Below, one piece after another: positions 33,133-41,265 of a stretch of DNA of 64,000 nucleotides. Under the pieces are notes generated by a model, which made no database searches, was not told where the DNA came from, and worked only from the letters and a program-made list of their open reading frames with translations. Source of the stretch: CALMZY01 sp052033915 (GTDB lineage: Bacteria; Verrucomicrobiota; Kiritimatiellia; CAIQIC01; JAGNIJ01). Positions within the stretch are counted from its first letter, which is position 1. Every line of letters begins with the position of its first letter. The DNA lies in contig JBPOJF010000004.1 in assembly GCA_052033915.1 (NCBI GenBank), positions 1 to 64,000 of the forward strand, in the 5' to 3' direction. The position numbers and the translations under genes are program-made.

Positions 33133-34569
33133 TTACGCAGTCATCTTGCCGCGGCGCTTCTCCAGTTCGGTGCGGATCTCGTAGGCCTTGGCCTCGGTGA
33201 TGCTGTAGGTCATGATCGCCCAGATCGCGATCGCGGACGCGACCAGCGGGATGCCGCAATCGAACGCGCGCATGAGGAAGAGGGTGCGCTCGGACTGCGC
33301 GCCCTTCAGCGCGACATCGAACCCCGTGGCGCTCAGGAGGTATCCGAAGATCAGCGCGGCGGCGGCCATGCCCAGCTTGACCATCCACCAGTAGATCGCG
33401 CCGTACATGCCCTCGCGGCGCTCGCCCGTGTTGAGCTCGTCGAGGTCACAGACGTCGGCGACCATCGCGCCGACGACGGTGAAGAGCGAGCCGATCCCGA
33501 ACGAGATCAGGGGGGCGGAGAGGAGCAGCATGTAGGGGCTCTGCGGATTGTAGGCGAACCACTTCACGACGAAGCCGAGAAGGGAAATGGAGGTCATGAT
33601 GTAGAACGTTCGCCGCTTGCCGATCCTCGTCGAGACCCACGTAGTCAGCGAGATGACGGCGAAGGTGGCCAGGGAGCTGGTGATGCCGAACCACATGTTC
33701 AGTTGCGACGCCTTGGTCGCATCGCCGCCGAACAGGTAGTACGTCATGTTATAGAATGTGAACGACGCGCCGAGCTGGTAGCCGTTGAAGATGAGGAAGG
33801 TGGCCAGGCAAAGCTTGAGGAACGGGCGGGATTTCCAGGTGGCGACGAAGCGCTTGAAGAATTTCACGGTGCTCTGGAGGGCGCCCTCGCTATCGCGCGG
33901 AGGCAGGCGCATGCGCTCCTTGGTGAAGAGGGCGGGCATGACGCCGAAGACCATGATGGACACGCCGATGATGATGGCCAGCGTGCGCGCACCCGTCACG
34001 GCGCCGTATTCACCGGGGAAAATCTTGCGGTTGTAGATGAAGAGGTAGAAGAACGGGCACAACAGCCAGGCGATCTGGCCCATGATGTTGCTGAAGCCCA
34101 TCAGCCGCGTGCGTTCGTGGTAGTCGGCGGTGAGTTCGTAGCCATAGGCCACGAACGGGATGGAGAAGACCGCATACACGGTGAAGAACGCAATCGACGC
34201 GGTCAGGAAGACCCAGAAGTAGAACATCTCGCTGTGGCCCGGGTACAACTGCCACATCAGCGCGAAGATGATGCCCGACAGGATCGCGCCCCAGAAGATC
34301 AGCGGACGGCGGCGGCCCCAGCGCGTGCGCGTGTTGTCGGAGATGTGACCGATGACGGGATCGATGAAGGCGTCGAACAGGCGGGGGATGGAACCGAGAA
34401 GGCCGACCAGTCGCGGGTCCATGGCGAGGCCGAGGTTCAGAATGATCGGCAACGCGCCGATGGCGGCGGCCTGCAAGTTGTTCGCGAGCATGCCCATGCC
34501 GTACGCGAACTTCTGCATGAACGGCAGGCGGTCCTCAACCGCAGTCTCGTAATGTTCAGTCTCTCTCAT
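33133..34569 (-). CDS. Sugar:cation symporter (GPH family, MFS superfamily)
   Basis: The 478-residue protein has about twelve hydrophobic segments. It carries the GPH-type loops: DAFIDPVIGHISDNTRTRWGRRRP after helix 2, YELTADYHERTRLM, and later the ADVCDLDELNTGERREG cytoplasmic loop. GPH proteins import glycosides, pentosides or hexuronides with H+ or Na+. The start at 34569 is preceded by GGAAGGGA. It is monocistronic, with its own terminator, and no glycosidase gene lies beside it, so the substrate is unknown. Confidence 0.88.
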   Translation of the reverse strand: MRETEHYETAVEDRLPFMQKFAYGMGMLANNLQAAAIGALPIILNLGLAMDPRLVGLLGSIPRLFDAFIDPVIGHISDNTRTRWGRRRPLIFWGAILSGIIFALMWQLYPGHSEMFYFWVFLTASIAFFTVYAVFSIPFVAYGYELTADYHERTRLMGFSNIMGQIAWLLCPFFYLFIYNRKIFPGEYGAVTGARTLAIIIGVSIMVFGVMPALFTKERMRLPPRDSEGALQSTVKFFKRFVATWKSRPFLKLCLATFLIFNGYQLGASFTFYNMTYYLFGGDATKASQLNMWFGITSSLATFAVISLTTWVSTRIGKRRTFYIMTSISLLGFVVKWFAYNPQSPYMLLLSAPLISFGIGSLFTVVGAMVADVCDLDELNTGERREGMYGAIYWWMVKLGMAAAALIFGYLLSATGFDVALKGAQSERTLFLMRAFDCGIPLVASAIAIWAIMTYSITEAKAYEIRTELEKRRGKMTA

Positions 34570-34813
34570 CTGATTTTCCCTTCCGAATTTGCTGCAAAGA
34601 ACCGCTTGATTCAAAGTCCGTTCGTGGGCTTCACCAGCGAATAAGGGGCGAAAATAGTACGGGGAAAATCGAATTGCAAGCAGGTTCTGGGCCGGTTTTG
34701 GGAACGGGTTGTTCGTCGTCCGAACCGTGATGAAATCATGAGTTTCGTTGATCCGGAGACGGGTTCCGCGTGCCGTGACACCCCGGGGTCCGGCCGTTTC
34801 TGTTCGGTCGCGG

Positions 34814-34843
34814 TTCGACTTTCAAAAGCCGGCCGCGTAATAT
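34814..34843 (+). promoter_or_regulatory. Leaderless promoter of pcnB
   Basis: TTCGAC, an 18-base spacer and TAATAT, then 7 bases to a GTG at 34851. The -10 overlaps the upstream ATG at 34842, so that ATG would not be in the transcript. Confidence 0.45.
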
Positions 34844-34850
34844 GCGGCCT

Positions 34851-36062
34851 GTGAATCCGGTCATCATCGATCGTTCCCGGCACACCATCAGCCGCCGCAG
34901 GATTTCCTCCGAGGCGTTGACGGTGCTTTATCGTCTTCACGACGCCGGCTTCCTGGCGTACCTCGCGGGCGGCGGCGTGCGCGATCTTCTGCTGAACCGC
35001 ACGCCGAAGGATTTCGACATCGTGACGGACGCGCACCCCAACCAGGTGAAACGCCTGTTCCGCAACTGCCGGCTGGTCGGCCGGCGCTTCCGCCTGGCGC
35101 ACGTTTTTTTTCACAACACGATCATCGAGGTGGCGACGTTCCGCGCCAACCTCCCGGCGGATGCCCCGGCGGCGCCCGAACACCTGTTCCAGCAGCGCGA
35201 CGGTGTGATCGCGCGCGACAACGTCTTCGGCACGCCGCCCGAAGACGCGGTGCGGCGCGATTTCACGATCAACGCGCTTTTCTACAACATCGCGGACCGC
35301 TCCCTCATCGACTACGTGGGCGGGATCGAGGACCTCGACAAGCGGGTGCTCCGGGTGATCGGTGATCCGCGCGTCCGGTTTCGCGAAGACCCGGTCCGCA
35401 TGATCCGCGCCATCCGGTTTGCCTCGGCGCTGGATTTCGCGATCGAACACGAGGCGTGGCAGGCGATCCTGGAGATGAGGAACATGCTCGCGCTCGCGTC
35501 GCACGAGCGGATGTACGAGGAGATGCTGAAGCTGGCGTTCTGCGGGCGCGCGGAGACTGTCGGGGGAAAACTGATCGAGGCCGGGTTGTTCGACGTGATC
35601 TTCCCGGCGTTCGGCGCCTGGATGAAGACCCCGGAAGGCGCCGGGGGACAGGCGTGGTTGATCAAGGCGCTGCGCCAGGTTGACATCTGGAAGAAGGCCG
35701 GCATGCTGCCGGAAGACGAACTCCTGTGGGCGTTGCTGTTCGGGGCCTACCACGAGGGGCTCGCGGAGCGGCTTATGAAGGATGGCTTGCATCCGTCGCG
35801 CGCTCTCGGGGAGGCCGCGCGCCGGCACCTCATGGATCCCGCGAACTGCGTGCGCGTTCCGAAGCGGATCGTCAACGGCGTGTCGCAACTCATGTCCGCC
35901 CAGGTCTCGTTCAAACGGGCGCAGGGGAAGCGGGCGGAACGTTTCCTGCAACGCCGCGGCTTCAACGACGCGCTGGTCTACTTCAAGTTTGCGTCCGGCG
36001 TGACCGGCAGGAACAAGGAACTGCTGCGCACATGGCTGGCGATGCGCCGCCGGGACGGCTGA
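34851..36062 (+). CDS. pcnB: Poly(A) polymerase / CCA-adding nucleotidyltransferase family (PcnB type)
   Basis: The 403-residue protein has the class II nucleotidyltransferase head: LAGGGVRDLLLNRTPKDFDIVTDA, holding the GG-x-V-R-D motif and the two catalytic Asp, then RRDFTINALFYN and DLDKRVLRVIGDPRVRFREDPVRMIRAIRFA. The long C-terminal helical region and the VRVPKRI end resemble PcnB more than CCA-adding enzymes, and no HD domain is visible. It adds 3' A tails that mark RNA for decay. GTG at 34851 is chosen because of the leaderless promoter. ATG at 34842 would add three residues. Confidence 0.85.
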   Translation: MNPVIIDRSRHTISRRRISSEALTVLYRLHDAGFLAYLAGGGVRDLLLNRTPKDFDIVTDAHPNQVKRLFRNCRLVGRRFRLAHVFFHNTIIEVATFRANLPADAPAAPEHLFQQRDGVIARDNVFGTPPEDAVRRDFTINALFYNIADRSLIDYVGGIEDLDKRVLRVIGDPRVRFREDPVRMIRAIRFASALDFAIEHEAWQAILEMRNMLALASHERMYEEMLKLAFCGRAETVGGKLIEAGLFDVIFPAFGAWMKTPEGAGGQAWLIKALRQVDIWKKAGMLPEDELLWALLFGAYHEGLAERLMKDGLHPSRALGEAARRHLMDPANCVRVPKRIVNGVSQLMSAQVSFKRAQGKRAERFLQRRGFNDALVYFKFASGVTGRNKELLRTWLAMRRRDG

Positions 36063-36176
36063 CGGAATCTCGCGCAAACTTCGCGTCGGGGATTGTATTA
36101 CGCAAAGTTTTTCTTAAGATACGCAGCGTCATTGCGGGTCCGGGTGGGCCCGCGCAACACACAGGAGTAACAGAAG

Positions 36177-36464
36177 ATGGCTAAGTCGTTGACGAAGAGT
36201 CAGATTGTTGCCGGAGTCGCCGAGAATGCGGGGATCTCGAAGAAACAGGCCGCCGCCGCGATCGAAGCGTTGGTTGCCATGGCCTACAAGGGCGCGAAGG
36301 ATGCCTTCACGATTCCCGGTCTCGGCAAGCTCGTGCTCGTGAAGCGCAAGGCCCGCATGGGCCGCAACCCGGCCACGGGCGAAGTGATCAAGATTGCCGC
36401 CAAGAAGGTGGTGAAGTTCCGCGTCGCGAAGGCGGCGAAGGACGCCATCCTCGGCAAGAAATAG
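36177..36464 (+). CDS. HU-family DNA-binding protein
   Basis: The 95-residue protein begins with the helical dimer core (KSLTKSQIVAGVAENAGISKKQAAAAIEALV) and has the beta-arm region IPGLGKLVLVKRKARMGRNPATGE, where the RNPATG arm tip inserts into the minor groove. It ends in a Lys-rich stretch. It compacts and bends DNA. AGGAG sits upstream of the ATG, and a strong intrinsic terminator follows, so it is probably a highly expressed single gene. Confidence 0.93.
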   Translation: MAKSLTKSQIVAGVAENAGISKKQAAAAIEALVAMAYKGAKDAFTIPGLGKLVLVKRKARMGRNPATGEVIKIAAKKVVKFRVAKAAKDAILGKK

Positions 36465-36486
36465 TCCTTGTTCCGTGGAACGATCC

Positions 36487-36520
36487 AACGCGCCGCAGCG
36501 TACGCTGCGGCGCGTTTTGT
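36487..36520 (+). terminator. Strong intrinsic terminator after the HU gene
   Basis: A perfect 30-bp inverted repeat (15-base arms, starting AACGCGCCGCAGCGT) followed by TTGT (TTTTGT counting the end of the stem) lies 23 bases past the HU stop codon. Confidence 0.88.
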
Positions 36521-36536
36521 TTCCATCCCTGAAAGC

Positions 36537-36612
36537 TGGCACCCCCAACCGGATTCGAACCGGTGTTACCAGGATGAGAACCTGGCGTCCTAGGCCTCTA
36601 GACGATGGGGGC
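36537..36612 (-). tRNA. tRNA-Glu (anticodon CTC)
   Basis: Read on the minus strand, a 7-bp acceptor stem (GCCCCCA/TGGGGGT with a terminal G-U), a D arm, an anticodon stem CCAGG/CCTGG around loop TTCTCAT (anticodon CTC), and a T arm with GGTTCGAATCC are all present. Discriminator G73 is followed by an encoded CCA. Total length is 76 bases. Confidence 0.95.
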
Positions 36613-36719
36613 GTCTTGGAAGGCTGAAGGATGAAACCTGAAACCTGAGTGAAAATCAAAGACTATTTTATGCGTTGCGGCCGCACTGTGTCGATCAATC
36701 CGTCTCAGGGGATGCGGGG

Positions 36720-38336
36720 CTACAGCGCTGCGGAAGGGGTCAGCGATGTGAAGAGATGGCGCGTGATTTCCAGGCGCGGGTTTTTCTCGGCGAAGTACTT
36801 GAGTTCCCAGTCGGCGTGGAAGAGCAGGACACGCGCGCCTTCGCGCGTGGCGGCCAGTTGGCAGCCCGTGGGCAGGACCATCGTCTGGAGTTGTTCGTCG
36901 CCGGTTTGGGGCGAGACCCATCGGAGAATTTTCCACGGCGCCGGCTCGGCGCGCGTTTCCGCGCCGTACTCCGTTTCGAGACGGTACCGGATCACATCGA
37001 ACTGCAGGGGCCCGACGGCGGCGAGCAGGCGCGAGTTCTGGCTGGTTGTGTGCGTGACCAACTCCTGCGCCACGCCCTCCTGGAGGAGCTGGTCCAGCCC
37101 TTCCGTGAAGCGCTTGGCCTTGTAGGGGTTCGGATTGGCGAGATAGATGAACGCCTCCGGCGTGAAGCGCGGGATTTCGTCGTAACGGATGGTTTCATCC
37201 TCGGTCAGCGTGTCGCCCACGCTGAACTCGGAATGCCCCACGATGCCGATGATGTCGCCGGGATAGGCCTCGTTGACCGTTTCGCGCTCGCGGCCGAAGA
37301 GCTTGTGGGAGCTGTTGAGTTTGACGCGCTTGCCCGTGCGGACGTGCGTGACGGTCATCTCCCGGTCGAATTGGCCCGAGCACACGCGCACGAACGCGAT
37401 GCGGTCCCGGTGATTCGGGTCCATGTTCGCCTGGATCTTGAAGATGAAGCCGGAGAAGGCCGGGTTCTCCGTCGGAATCACGCGGTCCCCGCTCTTGCGC
37501 GGCGTCGGTGGCGCGGAATACTTCAGGAAGTTGTCGAGCATCAACTGGACGCCGAAGTTGTTCAGCGCGCTGCCGAAGAAGGCCGGCATCGTGTAGCCGG
37601 TGAGGACGGCGGCCGGGTCGAACTCGCCGCCCATCGCGTCGAGGATATCCAGTTCCTCGATCACCTTGGCGTAGGACGCCTCGTCCAGCCGCTCTTTCAA
37701 AAACGGATCGGAGATGTGCCCGATCGAAACGGGGGCCTTGTGCTGCCCGCCGCCGGCAAGCCGGTCGAAGACGTGCACGGTGTTCTGCCGGCGGTCGAAC
37801 ACGCCCTTGAAGTCGAACCCCGTGCCCAGCGGCCAGTTCACCGGATAGACGTGGGCCTGCAGGACGCTCTCCAGTTCGTCCAGCAGGGCCAGCGGCTCGC
37901 GCGTGGGGCGGTCCATCTTGTTGAAGAAGGCGAAGATGGGAATGGACCGGTTGCGGCAGACCTCGAAGAGCTTCTGCGTCTGGCTCTCGATCCCCTTGGC
38001 CGCGTCGATCACCATGATGGCGGCATCGACGGCGGTCAGCACGCGGTAGGTGTCCTCGGAAAAATCCTTGTGGCCCGGCGTGTCGAGGAGGTTGATCTTG
38101 TACCCGGCGTAGTCGAACTGCAACACGGTCGAGCTCACGGAGATTCCGCGCTTGCGCTCAAGCTCCATCCAGTCCGAGGTTGACGCGCGCTGGTTCTTGC
38201 GCGACGTCACCGAACCGGCCAACTGGACCGCGCCTCCGTAAAGAAGGAACTTCTCCGTCAGCGTCGTCTTTCCCGCATCGGGGTGCGAGATGATCGCGAA
38301 CGTGCGCCGTTTCCGGATTTCGTCGTGAATACTCAT
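36720..38336 (-). CDS. prfC: Peptide chain release factor 3
   Basis: The 538-residue GTPase starts MSIHDEIRKRRTFAIISHPD and has G1 HPDAGKTTL, the RF3-type SVTSRKNQRASTSDWMELE switch, G3 DTPGHKDFSEDTYR and G4 NKMDRPTREP, then domain II (KIQANMDPNHRDRIAFVRVCSG) and domain III. RF3 recycles RF1/RF2 from the ribosome after termination. The length is typical. A longer in-frame start at 38420 has no support. The start codon lacks a Shine-Dalgarno but has a close promoter. Confidence 0.95.
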   Translation of the reverse strand: MSIHDEIRKRRTFAIISHPDAGKTTLTEKFLLYGGAVQLAGSVTSRKNQRASTSDWMELERKRGISVSSTVLQFDYAGYKINLLDTPGHKDFSEDTYRVLTAVDAAIMVIDAAKGIESQTQKLFEVCRNRSIPIFAFFNKMDRPTREPLALLDELESVLQAHVYPVNWPLGTGFDFKGVFDRRQNTVHVFDRLAGGGQHKAPVSIGHISDPFLKERLDEASYAKVIEELDILDAMGGEFDPAAVLTGYTMPAFFGSALNNFGVQLMLDNFLKYSAPPTPRKSGDRVIPTENPAFSGFIFKIQANMDPNHRDRIAFVRVCSGQFDREMTVTHVRTGKRVKLNSSHKLFGRERETVNEAYPGDIIGIVGHSEFSVGDTLTEDETIRYDEIPRFTPEAFIYLANPNPYKAKRFTEGLDQLLQEGVAQELVTHTTSQNSRLLAAVGPLQFDVIRYRLETEYGAETRAEPAPWKILRWVSPQTGDEQLQTMVLPTGCQLAATREGARVLLFHADWELKYFAEKNPRLEITRHLFTSLTPSAAL

Positions 38337-38348
38337 CGGGAAACGGCG

Positions 38349-38377
38349 TTCATACGGATATCGGGGCGAGGGATCAA
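38349..38377 (-). promoter_or_regulatory. Near-leaderless promoter of prfC
   Basis: Minus strand: TTGATC, a 17-base spacer and TATGAA, then 12 bases to the ATG at 38336. The predicted leader is about 5 bases. Confidence 0.5.
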
Positions 38378-38474
38378 GCTTTTCCAGAAGACGCGATTTT
38401 GCCTTTGCCCTGAGGGTCAAACCGAAAGGAGTCTCAGGCGAAGGGAATCGCGTTTGCGAAACACGGCGGCGCGG

Positions 38475-39563
38475 TCATGGCGCAATGGACCGGATTGTAC
38501 GCAGGCGCTCGATGATCGGCAGGCCCTGCGTGCACTCCGAATCGCAACGGCCGCAGGCGTTGCAGCGCTCCGCGTCTTTGGCGGTCAGATTCCAGTGCCG
38601 TTGCAGGCGCGGCCCGACGCTCTCCGGCCCCTCGAGAATCATCAGGTTGTATGCGTCCATGTACTTCGGGATCGGAATGTTCTGCGGACACGGCAGGCAG
38701 TACCCGCAACCCGTGCACAGGCCGTCGAACTCCTGTTCGATGTGTTTCTCGATCGAGGCGACAAACGCCGCGTCGTACGGCGTGAACCCGTCCAGCGCGG
38801 CGACGGCCTGGTTCACCTCCTCGGCGCGGCTGAAGCCGATCAACGCGCTTGTGATCGCGGAATGCGAGATGTTGAAACGGATCGCGGCGGCCACGACGTC
38901 CGGATCGGCCGGGCCGCGGATGAAGCGGAACCGCTCCGCGTGGCGCGGGATCACGCCGCCCGCGAGCGGGTTCATGGTGACCACGCCGATGCCCGCCCGG
39001 CCCGCCGCCTCGACGCCGGCGCGGCGGTAGGGGAAGTTGATCGCGGAATAGCCGATGGTCATTCCCTCGAAGATGCCCTCGCCGATCACGCGCGCGGTCT
39101 CCGCGCCGTTCATGTGCGTCGAGAACACGAGATGTTCGATCAGCCCTTCCTCTTTCGCGCGCAACGCGGCCTTCACCGCGCCGCCGCTTTTCCGTTCCTC
39201 CCAGTCGGCGTCCGAAAGCAGGCACCAGATGTGGAAGAACTGAATCCGCGGGACGCCCAGCCGTGCGAGCGACGTCTCGAGGTTCCTGCGTAAGGTGTCG
39301 GCGTCCGGCGCGAAGCTCTTGCTGGAAAGGTGGAACGTGCCGGGCTTCATTTCGCGGACGGCCAGGCCGAGGATCTCCTCGCTGCGGTCGTCGCAGTAGA
39401 TCGGCGCCGTGTCGAAATAGTTCACGCCCTTTTCGTACGCGCGCAGGAGGATCGCGGCGCATTCGTCCATGATCGCCGGCGTCATCGGGGTCCGGAAACG
39501 CATGCACCCCGCGCCAATCGCGGAGATCATTTTTCCCGTGCTGCCGTAAGGCTTGTAAAGCAT
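38475..39563 (-). CDS. Aldo/keto reductase with C-terminal ferredoxin-type 4Fe-4S domain
   Basis: The first 270 residues form an aldo/keto reductase barrel: start MLYKPYGSTGKMISAIGAG, the catalytic-Tyr region VNYFDTAPIYCDDRSEEILG, and later GVVTMNPLAGG. The C-terminus has two cysteine clusters, CTGCGYCLPCPQNIPI and CNACGRCDSEC, expected to bind Fe-S clusters. This fused class is common in anaerobes. The Fe-S part probably passes electrons to the barrel rather than NADPH being the sole donor. The substrate is unknown. There is no ribosome-binding site. Confidence 0.87.
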   Translation of the reverse strand: MLYKPYGSTGKMISAIGAGCMRFRTPMTPAIMDECAAILLRAYEKGVNYFDTAPIYCDDRSEEILGLAVREMKPGTFHLSSKSFAPDADTLRRNLETSLARLGVPRIQFFHIWCLLSDADWEERKSGGAVKAALRAKEEGLIEHLVFSTHMNGAETARVIGEGIFEGMTIGYSAINFPYRRAGVEAAGRAGIGVVTMNPLAGGVIPRHAERFRFIRGPADPDVVAAAIRFNISHSAITSALIGFSRAEEVNQAVAALDGFTPYDAAFVASIEKHIEQEFDGLCTGCGYCLPCPQNIPIPKYMDAYNLMILEGPESVGPRLQRHWNLTAKDAERCNACGRCDSECTQGLPIIERLRTIRSIAP

Positions 39564-39654
39564 GCTTCGAATAGACTCCGGAAGCCGGTGTTTCTAATCC
39601 TGGGAAGATTCCGTAGACACGATTTCCGAATCGCATCTACGAAACATCCACGAT

Positions 39655-41127
39655 TCATCTTCCCAACGCCGCGGCCGCGCGCAGTTCGCGGGCGGGCCCG
39701 ATGGCGACCGGTCCTTTCCAGATTCCGCCGCCGCCCATCCAGTCGCTGACGCGGACGGCGAGGAGGTTCGTTTCCGCGAGAAGGCCCCGGTCGAATTCGT
39801 AGATGCGCGGTTCGGAGAATGCCGTGACCTGTTCGGGCGGAAACCGGCCCATCGCCCCGATCTTTACGCCGTTGAGGAAGGTCTCGTCCGCGTCGTCGAT
39901 CGCGCCCATGAGCAGCGCGAGCGGGGCGTCGCCCCAGCGCGCGAACGCGGCCGCCGGAAGGGTGAAACGCAGGCGGTACCACGCGGTGCCGTCGTACGCG
40001 GGCAGGGCGTCCTTCTCCCAGCCGCCCGGCACCTGCGTCTCCGCCCAGTCCGCGTGGGAAAAGTCCGCCGCCGCCCATGAGGGATCGTCGCCGCTGCGGA
40101 TCCGCCACGCGCCGGAGAGGGATTCGTAGGACGGAAAAAGGAAGTCGCAGGTCCATTGCTGGAGGATGTTCGTGCCGGAACGGATGGATGAATCCAGGCT
40201 CCAGATATCGCCGCGATTCGCGCCCGTCGTGTCCAGCGTCAGGTCGAGGATGCGATCCGCGTTGCGCGTGTCGGCGGGAATGGGTTCCACTCCTTCCTGC
40301 ATAACCTGTCTCTGCGCGTTCAGCAGACGCCACTCGATACGGTTCATGTCGTCGGACGTAAAGGCGTCCACCGACAGCGTGAAGGTCACGGGTTTCCCCG
40401 GGGCGGGGCGGTTGGCGTCGGAGAGCGTCCAGGAGTACCGCGGCTTGAACGGCGCGTCGTTGAGCGTCCGCAGAATGAAGCGCCCGTGGGATTCCTGGCG
40501 CAGGTGCGTGAGCGCCGCGTTGCCCGGTCCGAACCGTCCGTTGAGCTTCAGGCCGAGCAGGTCCGAGATGAGCCGGCCGCCGGAGCAGGAGTGGGTGACG
40601 ATCAGGATGGACTTGCCGGTGCCGCCGAAGCGCGACCGGATCAGTTCGCCCGCCCGCCGGATCTGCGCGACCGCCTCCGCTTCCGTGGCGGGCGCGAAAC
40701 GGAAGTTCGTGTTCGTGTCGCGCAACTTGAAGTACGGCGCTTCATCTTCGCCGATCACGATCCGTTCGCCGGGCGGGATGCCGGGTGCGGGGGCGGTATC
40801 GGCCTGGCAGTCGCAGCAGCACTCCTCCACCTCCGGACAAATCTCGGCGGTGATCTTGTGTGCCTTGAGGAACGGCAGGATCGTTTGCCGTGTCCGCCAG
40901 GTCGGACTGACGAGCACCTCGTCGAACGCGAGGCCGTCGAGTTTCGCCGTGATGCCGGCGACCTGTTCCAGCCCCTTGGGCGAGAACGTGCATTGGTTCT
41001 TTTCCGAGTAGTCGAGCGTCACATTCCCCATCGTTTCCGCGTGACGGATCAGATACACGTCCAGCCCGAAGGCCAAGGGAGCGGTAGCGGCGAGGAGTAT
41101 CAGGGCGAATCGAATGGGTGAAGTCAT
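39655..41127 (-). CDS. Secreted histidine phosphatase with jelly-roll C-terminal domain
   Basis: The start at 41127 gives a signal peptide (MTSPIRFALILLAATAPLAFG). Residues about 22-215 are a histidine-phosphatase domain with DVYLIRHAETMGN (catalytic His), a second conserved Arg block LVSPTWRTRQT, and the second His in ILIVTHSCSGGRL. It has an unusual Cys cluster, EECCCDC. The remaining 270 residues hold an Ig-like segment and a galactose-binding-like beta-sandwich (GTAWYRLRFTLP, DDADETFLNGVKIG) of the kind found in glycosidases. The phosphatase may act on a periplasmic or extracellular phosphosugar, but that is inference. Confidence 0.8.
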   Translation of the reverse strand: MTSPIRFALILLAATAPLAFGLDVYLIRHAETMGNVTLDYSEKNQCTFSPKGLEQVAGITAKLDGLAFDEVLVSPTWRTRQTILPFLKAHKITAEICPEVEECCCDCQADTAPAPGIPPGERIVIGEDEAPYFKLRDTNTNFRFAPATEAEAVAQIRRAGELIRSRFGGTGKSILIVTHSCSGGRLISDLLGLKLNGRFGPGNAALTHLRQESHGRFILRTLNDAPFKPRYSWTLSDANRPAPGKPVTFTLSVDAFTSDDMNRIEWRLLNAQRQVMQEGVEPIPADTRNADRILDLTLDTTGANRGDIWSLDSSIRSGTNILQQWTCDFLFPSYESLSGAWRIRSGDDPSWAAADFSHADWAETQVPGGWEKDALPAYDGTAWYRLRFTLPAAAFARWGDAPLALLMGAIDDADETFLNGVKIGAMGRFPPEQVTAFSEPRIYEFDRGLLAETNLLAVRVSDWMGGGGIWKGPVAIGPARELRAAAALGR

Positions 41128-41133
41128 GGAGAT

Positions 41134-41162
41134 ATGATGAAGGCTCCGAAAAGGGATGTAAA
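41134..41162 (-). promoter_or_regulatory. Leaderless promoter of the histidine phosphatase gene
   Basis: Minus strand: TTTACA, a 17-base spacer and CATCAT, then 6 bases to the ATG at 41127. The -10 match is modest, but the spacing equals that of the other leaderless promoters here. Confidence 0.45.
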
Positions 41163-41265
41163 GAATCGTAAATGTGTAGATAGGAGCGCTTTCAATTAGT
41201 ATGTGTATTGATTCTTCGGGGGTTGCTGGTACAGTGCTGATACAGGAATGGGGGGTTGATCGCAC

